Source: an uncultured Saprospiraceae bacterium (lineage in GTDB: Bacteria > Bacteroidota > Bacteroidia > Chitinophagales > Saprospiraceae). From it: 64,000 nucleotides of DNA. Where the stretch lies: assembly GCA_937941765.1 (NCBI GenBank), contig CALDGQ010000122.1:1-64000 (forward strand), in the 5' to 3' direction. The number at the start of each line of letters is the position of its first letter. Position 1 is the first letter of the stretch. Below the pieces are notes generated by a model. It worked only from the letters and a program-made list of their open reading frames with translations, did not search any database and had not been told where the DNA came from. The position numbers were made by a program, and so were the translations under genes. This document shows, piece by piece, positions 36,438 through 45,459 of the stretch.

Positions 36438-39400
36438 TTAAAATTCTAAAATTGCTCCTAAATAAAGTCTTCTTGGCAAACTAAAGAAAGAAGGATTTAA
36501 TACACGCCATTGATAAGAATCAACATATGCTTCTAAATCTTTTCCTGAACTTAAGATTGATGCCTGAGTATCCAAACCATTTGAAGAAACTAAAAATCCG
36601 TCATCATCAGCAGATCCTGAAGCAGGATATACATCGATAATATTTCTCTTATCCAAAATGTTTTGAACTCTAAAATAAACATTCAAGTCAAGTGGAAATT
36701 TAGAATCCGCTTTTGTCAATCTAAAGTTTTTATCAATACGTGCATTTAATGTCATATTCCAAGGTAATCTTGCACCGTTGATTGACCCAACAATACCTTG
36801 ACCATCTAAACGAATGTATTCTCTATTCTTACTGTAAGGACGACCTGATACTGCAATTGCTTGAAGGTTAATTCCTGCATTTGCAAAGATGTCAGCACCA
36901 AACCATTTTGGTCCGTTGTATTTTTTTCCAGAACCATAACGGTAATCGATACTAGAAGTAAAACGGTGTCTTTCATCAAAATCTAGTGGGAACAATACAC
37001 GTAAGTTACCACGACTTGTGTTTCCTCTTTGTGAATCTGCATCAGAACCAGTTCCATCAGCAAACTGTAAAGTATAGTTAGCCGTTAATGAAATGTTTCC
37101 AGTTCTTCTTAGATCGTATTGGAAAGTAAATCCTTTTACTGTACCAAAATCTAAGTTGTCATAACTTTCATATTGGTTAACTGTAGGAACGTGTAAGAAA
37201 GTACGATTCTGAATCATATCTCTCATTTCCTTGTAGTAAGCCGCAATTTTCAAAGCAGAAGAGTTGGACAATTTTTGTTGGAAACCAACTTCATAATCAA
37301 TTGTCTTTTCTGGTTTCAAATTCGGATTATCTCTAGGTTGTCTTTCGTTGAAGTAGTAGTAATCTTGTGGAGTAGTAATCGTGTTTGAAGGAGGACGCTG
37401 AACCAATACATCATAGTGAGCAAAGAAGTTGGCAGCATCTGAAATTGGGAATGAGAAAGCTAAACGTGGTGTCCAGTTAACTTGTGGCTCATAATCTTCA
37501 AATGAATTACTTGTATCAAAATTATCTTCTTTGATATTCGCATTTGGATTTTTTAATACTGGATTTACCAATCCACCACCGAAAATCAAGGTACCATCAT
37601 TGGCAGCAGTACCATTTGCAAAATACCATTGGTCTCCATCTCTATATGCTTTTACTTTTGAACCTGTCGCACTTTCCGTGTAAATTTTCCAATCGTCTTG
37701 TACTGTTTCTGGTCGAGCTTCGTTAGGATTATTTGCATAAAAATCAGAAGCGCCCATTAATTCATATAAAGAGAAAGGGTCTTTCAATACTTTTGTATTT
37801 GCATCATAGCGATCTACACGTACACCCAATCTGAAGATGATATCTTTGAATGTAAACTTATCTTGTATATATGCTGCAGAATAAATTGGTCTTGCAGGTG
37901 CTACAACAAATGATCTAACAGACTGTCCACCAATATCAATTCTATCGGTGAAAAAATCATCGAAAGTAACATCACCGTCTAATTTATTTCCTAAATAGTC
38001 ATATCCATTGTAGCTAAGAATTCCATTATAATCACCCGTCAACTCTGAAGGAGAGAACATAGCCAAAGATAGCTGTGAAGGATCTAATGAATTTACATTT
38101 ACATATTCATTCAATGATTGGCCAGTCAACTCTCTAACTTGTCTATAAAATGAGTTTCCAGATAAGTCAGTAATTTGAGTTTGGTAAATATCTGCTGGGT
38201 TATTAAAACCAGGAATGATTATCGTTTCAAGAACATTAGAAGTATCAACACCTAAGATGTGTCTGTTTGCTTGATCATCCGCGATAGACCAAAGTCTTCT
38301 TGGATTCAATTGATATTCTCTATCAACTCTTTGCTCATATAAGATACCAAACTGTATGTTGTGTCTACCTTTTTCAGAACCACCTGGAAGAAAATCAAAT
38401 GAACTCATTGCATTGAATGTGTACAAATCATTTTCAGTTTTTTCAATCAAATTATATACACGGCCTAAGTTCGAGTGAAGTCCCCAAACATCATCATAAA
38501 TGTCTAGTGTAAATCCATTAAATGCAACAAAATCATTGGCATCTTGAACATCACTCACATTGTTATAATTAGCTAAAACTGGATTCGTTGCACCTGCTGT
38601 AAATCCATTAAAAGTCTGTCTATTATCTTGGTGTACAGGATTTACTTGCTGTGTTTCTGGATCAAAAACACCATCAATAAAAGGTTCCCATGTATAATCA
38701 AAGTCTCCTACATATCCGTAGTCAAATGCATTTTCACCGTGAATCGCATCTTGCCTAGTTCCAAAACTCTTTTGGTATCCTACAGTAAGTGTGTATTGTG
38801 CATTTCTGAACGCACTTCCTTTCTTAGCAGCTTCATCAGCATCCGCATCAGCTGTAGCTCCGCCATTTCCACCTAATCGGTGTCTGAATCTAAAGTTTCC
38901 TCTATATCCCCAATCGTGATCAGTTGGGTTTCTGTGAGAGTTCAATAATACCCAGTTTGGGTCTGATTGAGGAGTCGCACCACGAGGAGTAAATTTGTCC
39001 ACATCATCAAGATAAGAACCTGATAAAGTTACGTCAATAGCGTTACTTAATCTTGCGTCTAATTTCGCTGTTAAATCTAGACGAGATGATTCCTCATTAG
39101 GGTTGTAATCAAAGATTTCAACATCACTGTCAGAATCAACACCATTTCCTCTAAGAAATTCAGCAGCTGATACTTTAGAAGTTCCTCCAATTGTTACAAT
39201 CGGATTAGCTTGCAATTGTTCTAATACCTCAGGTTTTACCTTATAAACATCAACAGCAGAAGGGTCGTCATCACGTTGTTGTAAATACTGAGCAGAAACT
39301 CTAAATCCTAAGATTGTTTCTTTCGTAGATTTTTTTCTAAGAATCGGACCAGAAAAGTTGACACTTCCAAGATTGTAACCATAAGGGTCCAAAAATTCAG

Positions 39401-40112
39401 AAGTTTCTACTTCAATCCCACCAGAAAATTTTCCACTTGGACCTTTAGTAGTGATCGAAATAATACCACCTGTAACATCACCATATTGTGCTTCAATACC
39501 ACCGGTGATTACTTGCATTTGTTCGATTTCAGATTGCGGAATCAAGCTTCCAGAAACTCGAATTCCATCGATGTAATAATCTGTTCCGTTTGAACGAGAA
39601 CCTCTAACACTGACATCATCTCCTTCATCTGCTGATGAAAGTCCAGCTGTTTGAGCAGCCAATGCGTTAATGTTTTTGGTTGGAAGGTTACGAATTTGTT
39701 CCGCTGTAACAACACCACCAGAAGTCGTGTTATCTTTTTCGATAAGTGGAACTTTGTATTCGATGACAACAACCTCATCAAGGTTAATACCTTCATCACC
39801 GCCACCTAATTTGACATCCAATGTATTGGCTTGTCCGGCGTTGACAACAACTCCTGTGATAAGGTTGGGTGGATAACCGATGTAGGAAACTTCCACATCG
39901 TAAGTCCCTGGATCTATACTAATACTGAAATTTCCATCAAAGTCAGTGCTAGCTCCAGCTTTGTAGGCTCCATTTTGTTGTAGGACAATATTGGCCCCTA
40001 TCAGGTCTTCTCCTGTTTCCGTGTCAGTTATTTTTCCTTGAAGGGAAGTCTGAGCGAAAGCAAAAGTGCCTAAAAAAACGAAGCAAAGTGTGAGTAAAAG
40101 ATTACGTACCAT
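36438..40112 (-). CDS. TonB-dependent receptor with N-terminal carboxypeptidase-regulatory-like domain
   Basis: The 1224-aa outer-membrane receptor has a signal peptide (LLLTLCFVFLGTFAFA) and a CarboxypepD_reg-like domain (about residues 23-110; GKITDTETGEDLIGANI, DFDGNFSISIDPGTYDVEV). The plug domain (about 125-230) contains VSVRGSRSNGTDYYIDGIRV and GGIEAQYGDVTGGIISITT. A ~950-residue beta-barrel follows and ends in a phenylalanine after YLGAILEF, as outer-membrane barrels do. It heads a message with the 1335-aa exoprotein and the PorV-like gene. No SusD-like partner is present, so it is not a SusCD pair. The substrate is unknown; it could import a ligand or, like some such receptors, act with the adjacent exoproteins at the surface. 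Confidence 0.93.
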   Translation of the reverse strand: MVRNLLLTLCFVFLGTFAFAQTSLQGKITDTETGEDLIGANIVLQQNGAYKAGASTDFDGNFSISIDPGTYDVEVSYIGYPPNLITGVVVNAGQANTLDVKLGGGDEGINLDEVVVIEYKVPLIEKDNTTSGGVVTAEQIRNLPTKNINALAAQTAGLSSADEGDDVSVRGSRSNGTDYYIDGIRVSGSLIPQSEIEQMQVITGGIEAQYGDVTGGIISITTKGPSGKFSGGIEVETSEFLDPYGYNLGSVNFSGPILRKKSTKETILGFRVSAQYLQQRDDDPSAVDVYKVKPEVLEQLQANPIVTIGGTSKVSAAEFLRGNGVDSDSDVEIFDYNPNEESSRLDLTAKLDARLSNAIDVTLSGSYLDDVDKFTPRGATPQSDPNWVLLNSHRNPTDHDWGYRGNFRFRHRLGGNGGATADADADEAAKKGSAFRNAQYTLTVGYQKSFGTRQDAIHGENAFDYGYVGDFDYTWEPFIDGVFDPETQQVNPVHQDNRQTFNGFTAGATNPVLANYNNVSDVQDANDFVAFNGFTLDIYDDVWGLHSNLGRVYNLIEKTENDLYTFNAMSSFDFLPGGSEKGRHNIQFGILYEQRVDREYQLNPRRLWSIADDQANRHILGVDTSNVLETIIIPGFNNPADIYQTQITDLSGNSFYRQVRELTGQSLNEYVNVNSLDPSQLSLAMFSPSELTGDYNGILSYNGYDYLGNKLDGDVTFDDFFTDRIDIGGQSVRSFVVAPARPIYSAAYIQDKFTFKDIIFRLGVRVDRYDANTKVLKDPFSLYELMGASDFYANNPNEARPETVQDDWKIYTESATGSKVKAYRDGDQWYFANGTAANDGTLIFGGGLVNPVLKNPNANIKEDNFDTSNSFEDYEPQVNWTPRLAFSFPISDAANFFAHYDVLVQRPPSNTITTPQDYYYFNERQPRDNPNLKPEKTIDYEVGFQQKLSNSSALKIAAYYKEMRDMIQNRTFLHVPTVNQYESYDNLDFGTVKGFTFQYDLRRTGNISLTANYTLQFADGTGSDADSQRGNTSRGNLRVLFPLDFDERHRFTSSIDYRYGSGKKYNGPKWFGADIFANAGINLQAIAVSGRPYSKNREYIRLDGQGIVGSINGARLPWNMTLNARIDKNFRLTKADSKFPLDLNVYFRVQNILDKRNIIDVYPASGSADDDGFLVSSNGLDTQASILSSGKDLEAYVDSYQWRVLNPSFFSLPRRLYLGAILEF

Positions 40113-40366
40113 TTAAAATTGATTTTTTTAGAATTTCGTTGAATTTTCGATTGAGAAAGACCCACAATGTTAAGAAATTTAAGAGTGTTTTCAAAACAAT
40201 AGAGAAATCCATTGTCATGACATTGACATATTTGCAACCCTCATTTTCAAGAACTTGTATATCTTTTTTTTTACATGTTTAAAGACTTTCAATCGAATTA
40301 TTTAACTAAATTAAATTGGTAATGTCAGCAAAATCGCTTCTACCAAGGAAGTTTAGAAACTACTTA

Positions 40367-40374
40367 CAAAGGTA
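40367..40374 (-). promoter_or_regulatory. Candidate -7 box for the receptor-exoprotein-PorV operon
   Basis: On the minus strand TACCTTTG matches TAnnTTTG. It would give a leader of about 245 nt before the receptor start. No TTG at ideal -33 spacing is seen. Nothing else recognisable was found in the 400 bp gap 40113-40512. Confidence 0.3.
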
Positions 40375-40512
40375 GACTTGATAGTTTACAGACGAATTCA
40401 ATTATAAAATTAAATATTAATAATTCTTGAATATAGCCATCTTTAATAGTTAAGTCAGGTTTCTAAAGATGATAAACTTGTCGATATATGGGAAAATAGG
40501 ATGACAAATCAG

Positions 40513-41442
40513 TTACTGAAGTATTTTTTTCAGTAGGACTTCTGCCAATCTTTTCTTGGATTCGGTTGTCCAACCAGCTACATGTGGTGAAAAGATTGTG
40601 TTCGGCAATGTGAATAGTTTGTCATACAAAGATAATTCTTCTTTTGAATAAGTTTCAGGTTTTTCGTTTTCAAAGACATCTAATGCCGCACCACCGACCT
40701 TTCCACTTTGAAGTGCTGCATATAAGTCAACCGTCTTAATGACATTTCCTCTTGAAGTATTTAACAAAACGACTCCTTCCTTACAATTTGAGAAAAATTT
40801 TGAATCAGCAAAATGTTTGGTCTCTGGATTTAATGGCAAATGGAAACTAATAACATCTGATGAGGCGATCACTTCATTTAAAGTCGTTTCTTTGACATGT
40901 TTTAAATTATCTGCATAGTTTGTCTTGTATTTGTCATAGGCTAAAACTTGTACTTCCATACCGGTTAATTTGTCTGAAAATCTTCTGCCAGTATTTCCAA
41001 AACCAATAATACCAACGGTGCATCCCATCAGTTCACGACCACGATTTTTTTCACGATCCCAAAGTTTTGCTCTTACTTCTTGATCTGCTTGATTTAGCTT
41101 ATTAAACAAACTTAATAACATTCCCAGCACGTGTTCAGCAACTGCATTTCGGTTGCCTTCGGGAGCACTATGTACACGTACTTTTCTCACCTTAGCATAT
41201 TCCAAATCAATAATCTCTAAACCAGAACCTAATCGACCTATAAATTGCAGGTTTTTCGCTTTGTCGAATAATGCTTTATCAAAGATAATTTTGCTATTGA
41301 TAATGATTCCTACATAAGGTTCTATCATTTCATGAACTTTCTCCAACTTAATTTTTGGATGATAATCACATTCATATCCTGCTAATTCTAACTCCTCGAT
41401 TAAAGAAGGATGCACCCCGTCTGTTACTAATACTTTTTTCAT
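40513..41442 (-). CDS. D-isomer specific 2-hydroxyacid dehydrogenase (3-phosphoglycerate dehydrogenase-like)
   Basis: The 309-aa NAD-dependent enzyme has the split catalytic/Rossmann architecture of the D-2-hydroxyacid dehydrogenases. The NAD-binding motif is GCTVGIIGFGNTGRRF. Catalytic residues are visible as Arg in LNTSRGNV, Glu in DVFENEKPE and His in SPHVAGWT. The length fits the short SerA/hydroxypyruvate-reductase type without an ACT domain. Either 3-phosphoglycerate or another 2-hydroxyacid could be the substrate; no serine-pathway neighbour is present to decide. It is a single gene with type A palindromic sequence upstream. Confidence 0.88.
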   Translation of the reverse strand: MKKVLVTDGVHPSLIEELELAGYECDYHPKIKLEKVHEMIEPYVGIIINSKIIFDKALFDKAKNLQFIGRLGSGLEIIDLEYAKVRKVRVHSAPEGNRNAVAEHVLGMLLSLFNKLNQADQEVRAKLWDREKNRGRELMGCTVGIIGFGNTGRRFSDKLTGMEVQVLAYDKYKTNYADNLKHVKETTLNEVIASSDVISFHLPLNPETKHFADSKFFSNCKEGVVLLNTSRGNVIKTVDLYAALQSGKVGGAALDVFENEKPETYSKEELSLYDKLFTLPNTIFSPHVAGWTTESKKRLAEVLLKKILQ

Positions 41443-41456
41443 ATTTCTTATTTGTG

Positions 41457-41540
41457 ATGATTCTATGATGTATGATGTATGATATTATAGAAAATTCGTG
41501 AGCTCGTAAAACAACGATCTTATCCACATCATAGAATCAT
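41457..41540. repeat. Palindromic repeat, type A copy 2
   Basis: Perfect 15 bp outer arms (41457-41471 and 41526-41540; atgattctatgatgt) with gatgtatgat repeats inside the left side. The loop segment cgtgagctcg...aaacaacgatc is shared with the copy at 46235-46358. Confidence 0.7.
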
Positions 41541-41554
41541 AAATCAATTATCCT

Positions 41555-41562
41555 TATCTTTG
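41555..41562 (+). promoter_or_regulatory. Candidate -7 box of the 41594 lipoprotein gene
   Basis: TATCTTTG matches the Bacteroidota consensus exactly, 31 nt upstream of the ATG, directly after the palindromic repeat. No -33 TTG at ideal spacing. Confidence 0.4.
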
Positions 41563-41593
41563 AATTCTATTTTTTGTCAAAATTAATTTCCGC

Positions 41594-42283
41594 ATGAAGT
41601 TTTTATATCCTACACTATTTTTAATTGTATTCATTTTTTCTTCCTGCCAATCAGATTCAAAGTCAGCGCAAATTGAAGACAAAAAAACCACTTATGCAAA
41701 CTTCTATTTGAGATACATGCAACCTGAGAAAAAAGTTAAAGGAGAAGCTTATTTCAAGACAGGCGAAAATGCTCAAAAAGGAACTGCTGTTGAATATTCG
41801 AATGGTGTTTTTTTTGACGGTGGAAGTATGACCATGAAAAAAGCTGTTGGTAGAAAATTATATCGCTCAGAAAGGAAATCGGATTTTAAATCACAATACG
41901 AATTTGAAATGAATCCAAAAGAAGCTGATACTTATAAATACAATTTAAAAATAAATCCAATTTCAAGTTTCAAAATAGAAAACGGAGTTAGCAAATCAAA
42001 GGGAATTCAACTGACTTGGGAAGGGTCTAATCTTAGCAAAAATGAAGAACTAGTTTTATTATTTACAGATAATCAAAACCGAGCTTTTAACATCAATATA
42101 AAAGGACCTACCGACGCACCGGCAGCAACAATCGAAAAAGATAAATTAACCAACATGAAATATGGAAAAGGTGGACTTTATTTGGTTCGGAAATTTCGAG
42201 AAGAGCAAAAAATTGAAGGGCGTCAAATTAATGCAGTTTCTGAATTCTATTCTAGGTCGATTGATATTGAAGTGGTGGAATAA
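41594..42283 (+). CDS. Hypothetical lipoprotein
   Basis: The 229-aa protein has an SPII signal peptide ending in the lipobox FSSC, then a Ser/Lys/Gln-rich linker, then a beta-rich globular region. I recognise no family. The pattern YANFYLRYMQPEKKVKGEAYF followed by alternating hydrophobic strands suggests a beta-sandwich, which is only a guess. It is alone between the dehydrogenase (divergent) and carB, with repeat-filled gaps either side. Confidence 0.75.
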   Translation: MKFLYPTLFLIVFIFSSCQSDSKSAQIEDKKTTYANFYLRYMQPEKKVKGEAYFKTGENAQKGTAVEYSNGVFFDGGSMTMKKAVGRKLYRSERKSDFKSQYEFEMNPKEADTYKYNLKINPISSFKIENGVSKSKGIQLTWEGSNLSKNEELVLLFTDNQNRAFNINIKGPTDAPAATIEKDKLTNMKYGKGGLYLVRKFREEQKIEGRQINAVSEFYSRSIDIEVVE

Positions 42284-42324
42284 ATTTGTTGCTTGAAGTT
42301 TCTTCGTTTCAGATACTCAAATTA

Positions 42325-42365
42325 CTCCAACGGAGCGCAAGTTTAATGCTTTCGCTCCGTTGGAG
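42325..42365. repeat. Perfect 13 bp inverted repeat
   Basis: Arms at 42325-42337 and 42353-42365 (ctccaacggagcg) enclose a 15-nt loop. A degenerate type B arm lies just before it, at about 42288-42315. There is no T run and the sequence continues with GC-richer text than the surroundings. Confidence 0.65.
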
Positions 42366-42458
42366 CTTCCCGAATAACGTATATGACAATAAGGACGGTG
42401 CCCTTATCTATTTGCTTTTACCCCTTTGGGGAAGACCTCCCAATTAATAGCTTAATTT

Positions 42459-42532
42459 GTTGTTTGAAGCGGCTCTGCTTCAGAACTCTTTACCTTGATA
42501 GGCGTATCTGAAGCGGAGCCGCTTCAAACAAC
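42459..42532. repeat. Palindromic repeat, type B copy 2
   Basis: Arms of 26 bp (42459-42484 and 42507-42532) differ at one position; the arm begins gttgtttgaagcggctctgc. The same arm occurs at 26877-26903. With the 13 bp repeat it fills most of the 334 bp gap 42284-42617, which holds no gene. Confidence 0.8.
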
Positions 42533-42574
42533 TAAGGCAACTAAAAAGGCAAACATTTGTAAACCTTTTTTCAC

Positions 42575-42582
42575 TACCTTTG
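42575..42582 (+). promoter_or_regulatory. Candidate -7 box of carB
   Basis: TACCTTTG matches TAnnTTTG, 35 nt upstream of the ATG. A TTTG lies 15 nt before it, shorter than the usual ~19 nt spacing. Confidence 0.45.
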
Positions 42583-42617
42583 ACCGCAATTATAAATATC
42601 ACATACTATAGTTGCTC

Positions 42618-45434
42618 ATGCCAAAAGATTCATCAATCAAATCAATTCTTATCATCGGAAGTGGACCTATTGTAATAGGACAAGCTTGCGAATTCGACTA
42701 TTCTGGAACACAAGCATCTCGATCATTGCGTGAAGAAGGAATCGAAGTCACCTTAATTAATTCCAATCCAGCAACAATTATGACTGATCCGGTTACTGCC
42801 GATCATGTTTACTTATTGCCATTGACTCCTGAAAGTATTATCCAGATTTTGGAAGAGCGACAAATCGATGCGGTCTTACCGACAATGGGCGGACAAACTG
42901 CATTGAACCTAGCAATCGAAGCTGGGAAAATGGGAATTTGGGAAAAATACAATTGTCGATTAATTGGAGTGGATTTAGATGCAATCGAATTGACAGAAAA
43001 TCGTGAAAAATTCAAGCAATTGATGCTCCGAATCGGGATGCATGTTGCTCCATCTAGAATTGCTAATTCATTTTTGGAAGGAAAAGAAGCGGCTCAAGAA
43101 ATTGGGTTTCCATTAGTAATTCGTCCGTCCTATACTTTGGGAGGAAGTGGAGGTGGATTCGTTTTTACTGAAGATGAATTTGACGATAAATTACGTCACG
43201 GATTGAACCTCTCTCCGACCCATGAAGTGCTAGTCGAACAAGCTGTACTCGGATGGAAAGAATATGAATTGGAATTGCTTCGAGATGACAATGACAATGT
43301 CGTTATTATCTGTACTGTTGAGAATTTGGATCCAATGGGAATTCATACTGGAGATAGCATAACGGTTGCTCCGGCCATGACCTTATCAGATACTGCCTAC
43401 CAACAAATGAGAAATGATGCGATTAAGATGATGCGTTCGTTAGGAAATTTTGCAGGAGGTTGTAATGTACAATTTGCATTAAATCCAGAAGATGAAAAAT
43501 TAATAGCAATAGAAATTAATCCACGTGTCTCTAGATCATCTGCATTGGCAAGTAAAGCAACTGGATATCCGATTGCGAAGATTGCTGCGAAATTGGCGAT
43601 TGGATACACGTTGGATGAACTTAAAAATCAAATTACTAAAACCACTTCTGCTTATTTTGAACCCACGCTCGATTATGTGATTGTCAAAATGCCTCGTTGG
43701 AATTTTGCAAAATTTGCTGGAGCAGATCACACTTTAGGATTGCAAATGAAGTCTGTTGGTGAAGTAATGGCAATCGGTCGTACTTTCAATGAAGCACTTC
43801 AAAAAGCCTGTCAGTCTCAAGAAAATAATCGCAATGGGTTAGGTGCCGATAAAAAAGAATGGATTCAAACAACCGATGTTTTGCATCGATTAGAATTTGC
43901 AAGTGATGATCGAATTTACAGATTGAAAGATGCCATTCGTTTGGGAATTCCTGAAAAAACGATTTTCAAATTAACAAAAATTGATCCTTGGTATATCCGT
44001 CAGATTAAGGAGCTGGTAAATTTGGAAATGGAATTGATCCGATATAATGTTGCACAAGATATTCCAGAACCATTTTTTAGAAAATTAAAAGTGAATGGAT
44101 ATTCAGATGCACAGATTGCGTGGTTATTGCGAATTGAAGAACAAGAAGTCACAGACCAACGGAAAGCATTAGACATTCGTCGTACCTACAAAATGGTGGA
44201 CACTTGTGCGGCTGAATTTGAAGCACAAACCCCTTATTTCTATTCGACATTTGATACTGAAAATGAAAGTATTCCTACTGATAAAAAGAAAATTATTGTT
44301 TTAGGTTCTGGTCCCAATCGAATTGGTCAAGGCATTGAATTCGACTATTGTTGTGTTCATGGATTGATGGCGATACGAGAAGCAGGATATGAATCAATTA
44401 TGATCAATTGCAATCCTGAAACGGTTTCAACAGATTTTGATGTCGCTGATAAATTATATTTTGAACCTGTTTTTTGGGAACATATTGAAGAAATTATTGA
44501 ACTAGAAAAACCAGAAGGTGTCATTGTACAACTTGGTGGACAGACTGCTCTAAAATTAGCAGAACGTTTCCACAAAAATGGCATCAAGATTTTTGGTACA
44601 AGTTATCCTGATATGGACTTGGCAGAAGACCGAGGGGCTTTTTCTGATTTGTTGAAAGAGTTGAATATTCCGTATCCAAAGTATGGTGCTGCTGACAATG
44701 CGGATGAAGCATTGACAATTGCCAATCGAGTGACTTATCCTGTTTTGGTGAGACCTTCTTACGTACTAGGAGGACAACGAATGCGTATTGTTATAAATGA
44801 TGATGAATTAGAAGAACATGTCTTGACTATTTTCAAGCATATGCCTAATAACAAAGTATTGATTGATCAATTTTTGGAAAGAGCTTCGGAGGCGGAAATT
44901 GATGCGATTTGTGATGGAGAAGATGTGCACATTATGGGTATCATGGAACATATTGAACCAGCTGGAATTCACTCTGGCGATAGCAATGCATTATTGCCTC
45001 CATATAGTTTGTCAGAACAGGTAATAGATACGATGAAGACCTACACGATCAAGTTGGCAAAAGCATTAAAAATTAAAGGGTTGATTAACATTCAATTTGC
45101 GATTAAAGATGACAAAGTATATGTTATTGAAGCAAACCCTAGAGCTTCTCGAACTACACCTTTTATAGCGAAGGCATATAGAGTTCCTTATTTAAAGTAT
45201 GCGACACAAGTGATGATTGGAGCGAAAAAATTGAAAGACTTTAATATCAAAAAACATGAAGAGGGATATGCCATTAAAGTGCCGGTCTTTTCTTTCGGAA
45301 AATTTCCAAATGTTGATAAAAGTCTAGGACCTGAAATGAAATCGACAGGAGAAGCTATTCATTTTATTAAAGATCTAAATGACCCATTTTTTAGGGAACT
45401 AAAGAAAAAACGTTCGATGTTCCTAAGCAGATAA
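42618..45434 (+). CDS. carB: Carbamoyl-phosphate synthase large subunit, short form without MGS domain
   Basis: CarB makes carbamoyl phosphate from bicarbonate, ammonia (from CarA) and two ATP, for pyrimidine and arginine synthesis. The 938-aa product has both ATP-grasp halves: the first with IGSGPIVIGQACEFDYSG and RPSYTLGGSGGGF, the second with LGSGPNRIGQGIEFDYCC and RPSYVLGGQRM. It stops at DPFFRELKKKRSMFLSR, about where the E. coli enzyme (1073 aa) begins its C-terminal MGS-like allosteric domain. So UMP/ornithine/IMP regulation of the usual kind cannot occur in this chain. Short CarB forms are known in Bacteroidota. I chose ATG 42618 over a TTG two codons upstream. carA is not in the window. 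AMP nucleosidase follows 25 bp later. Confidence 0.95.
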   Translation: MPKDSSIKSILIIGSGPIVIGQACEFDYSGTQASRSLREEGIEVTLINSNPATIMTDPVTADHVYLLPLTPESIIQILEERQIDAVLPTMGGQTALNLAIEAGKMGIWEKYNCRLIGVDLDAIELTENREKFKQLMLRIGMHVAPSRIANSFLEGKEAAQEIGFPLVIRPSYTLGGSGGGFVFTEDEFDDKLRHGLNLSPTHEVLVEQAVLGWKEYELELLRDDNDNVVIICTVENLDPMGIHTGDSITVAPAMTLSDTAYQQMRNDAIKMMRSLGNFAGGCNVQFALNPEDEKLIAIEINPRVSRSSALASKATGYPIAKIAAKLAIGYTLDELKNQITKTTSAYFEPTLDYVIVKMPRWNFAKFAGADHTLGLQMKSVGEVMAIGRTFNEALQKACQSQENNRNGLGADKKEWIQTTDVLHRLEFASDDRIYRLKDAIRLGIPEKTIFKLTKIDPWYIRQIKELVNLEMELIRYNVAQDIPEPFFRKLKVNGYSDAQIAWLLRIEEQEVTDQRKALDIRRTYKMVDTCAAEFEAQTPYFYSTFDTENESIPTDKKKIIVLGSGPNRIGQGIEFDYCCVHGLMAIREAGYESIMINCNPETVSTDFDVADKLYFEPVFWEHIEEIIELEKPEGVIVQLGGQTALKLAERFHKNGIKIFGTSYPDMDLAEDRGAFSDLLKELNIPYPKYGAADNADEALTIANRVTYPVLVRPSYVLGGQRMRIVINDDELEEHVLTIFKHMPNNKVLIDQFLERASEAEIDAICDGEDVHIMGIMEHIEPAGIHSGDSNALLPPYSLSEQVIDTMKTYTIKLAKALKIKGLINIQFAIKDDKVYVIEANPRASRTTPFIAKAYRVPYLKYATQVMIGAKKLKDFNIKKHEEGYAIKVPVFSFGKFPNVDKSLGPEMKSTGEAIHFIKDLNDPFFRELKKKRSMFLSR

Positions 45435-45459
45435 AAATTATATAAAGAAAAAGAACAGC

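Noticed and set aside
36438-40112. SusC/SusD-type glycan-uptake locus
   Set aside because: No SusD-like lipoprotein or glycoside hydrolase is near, and the downstream gene is a T9SS-type exoprotein.
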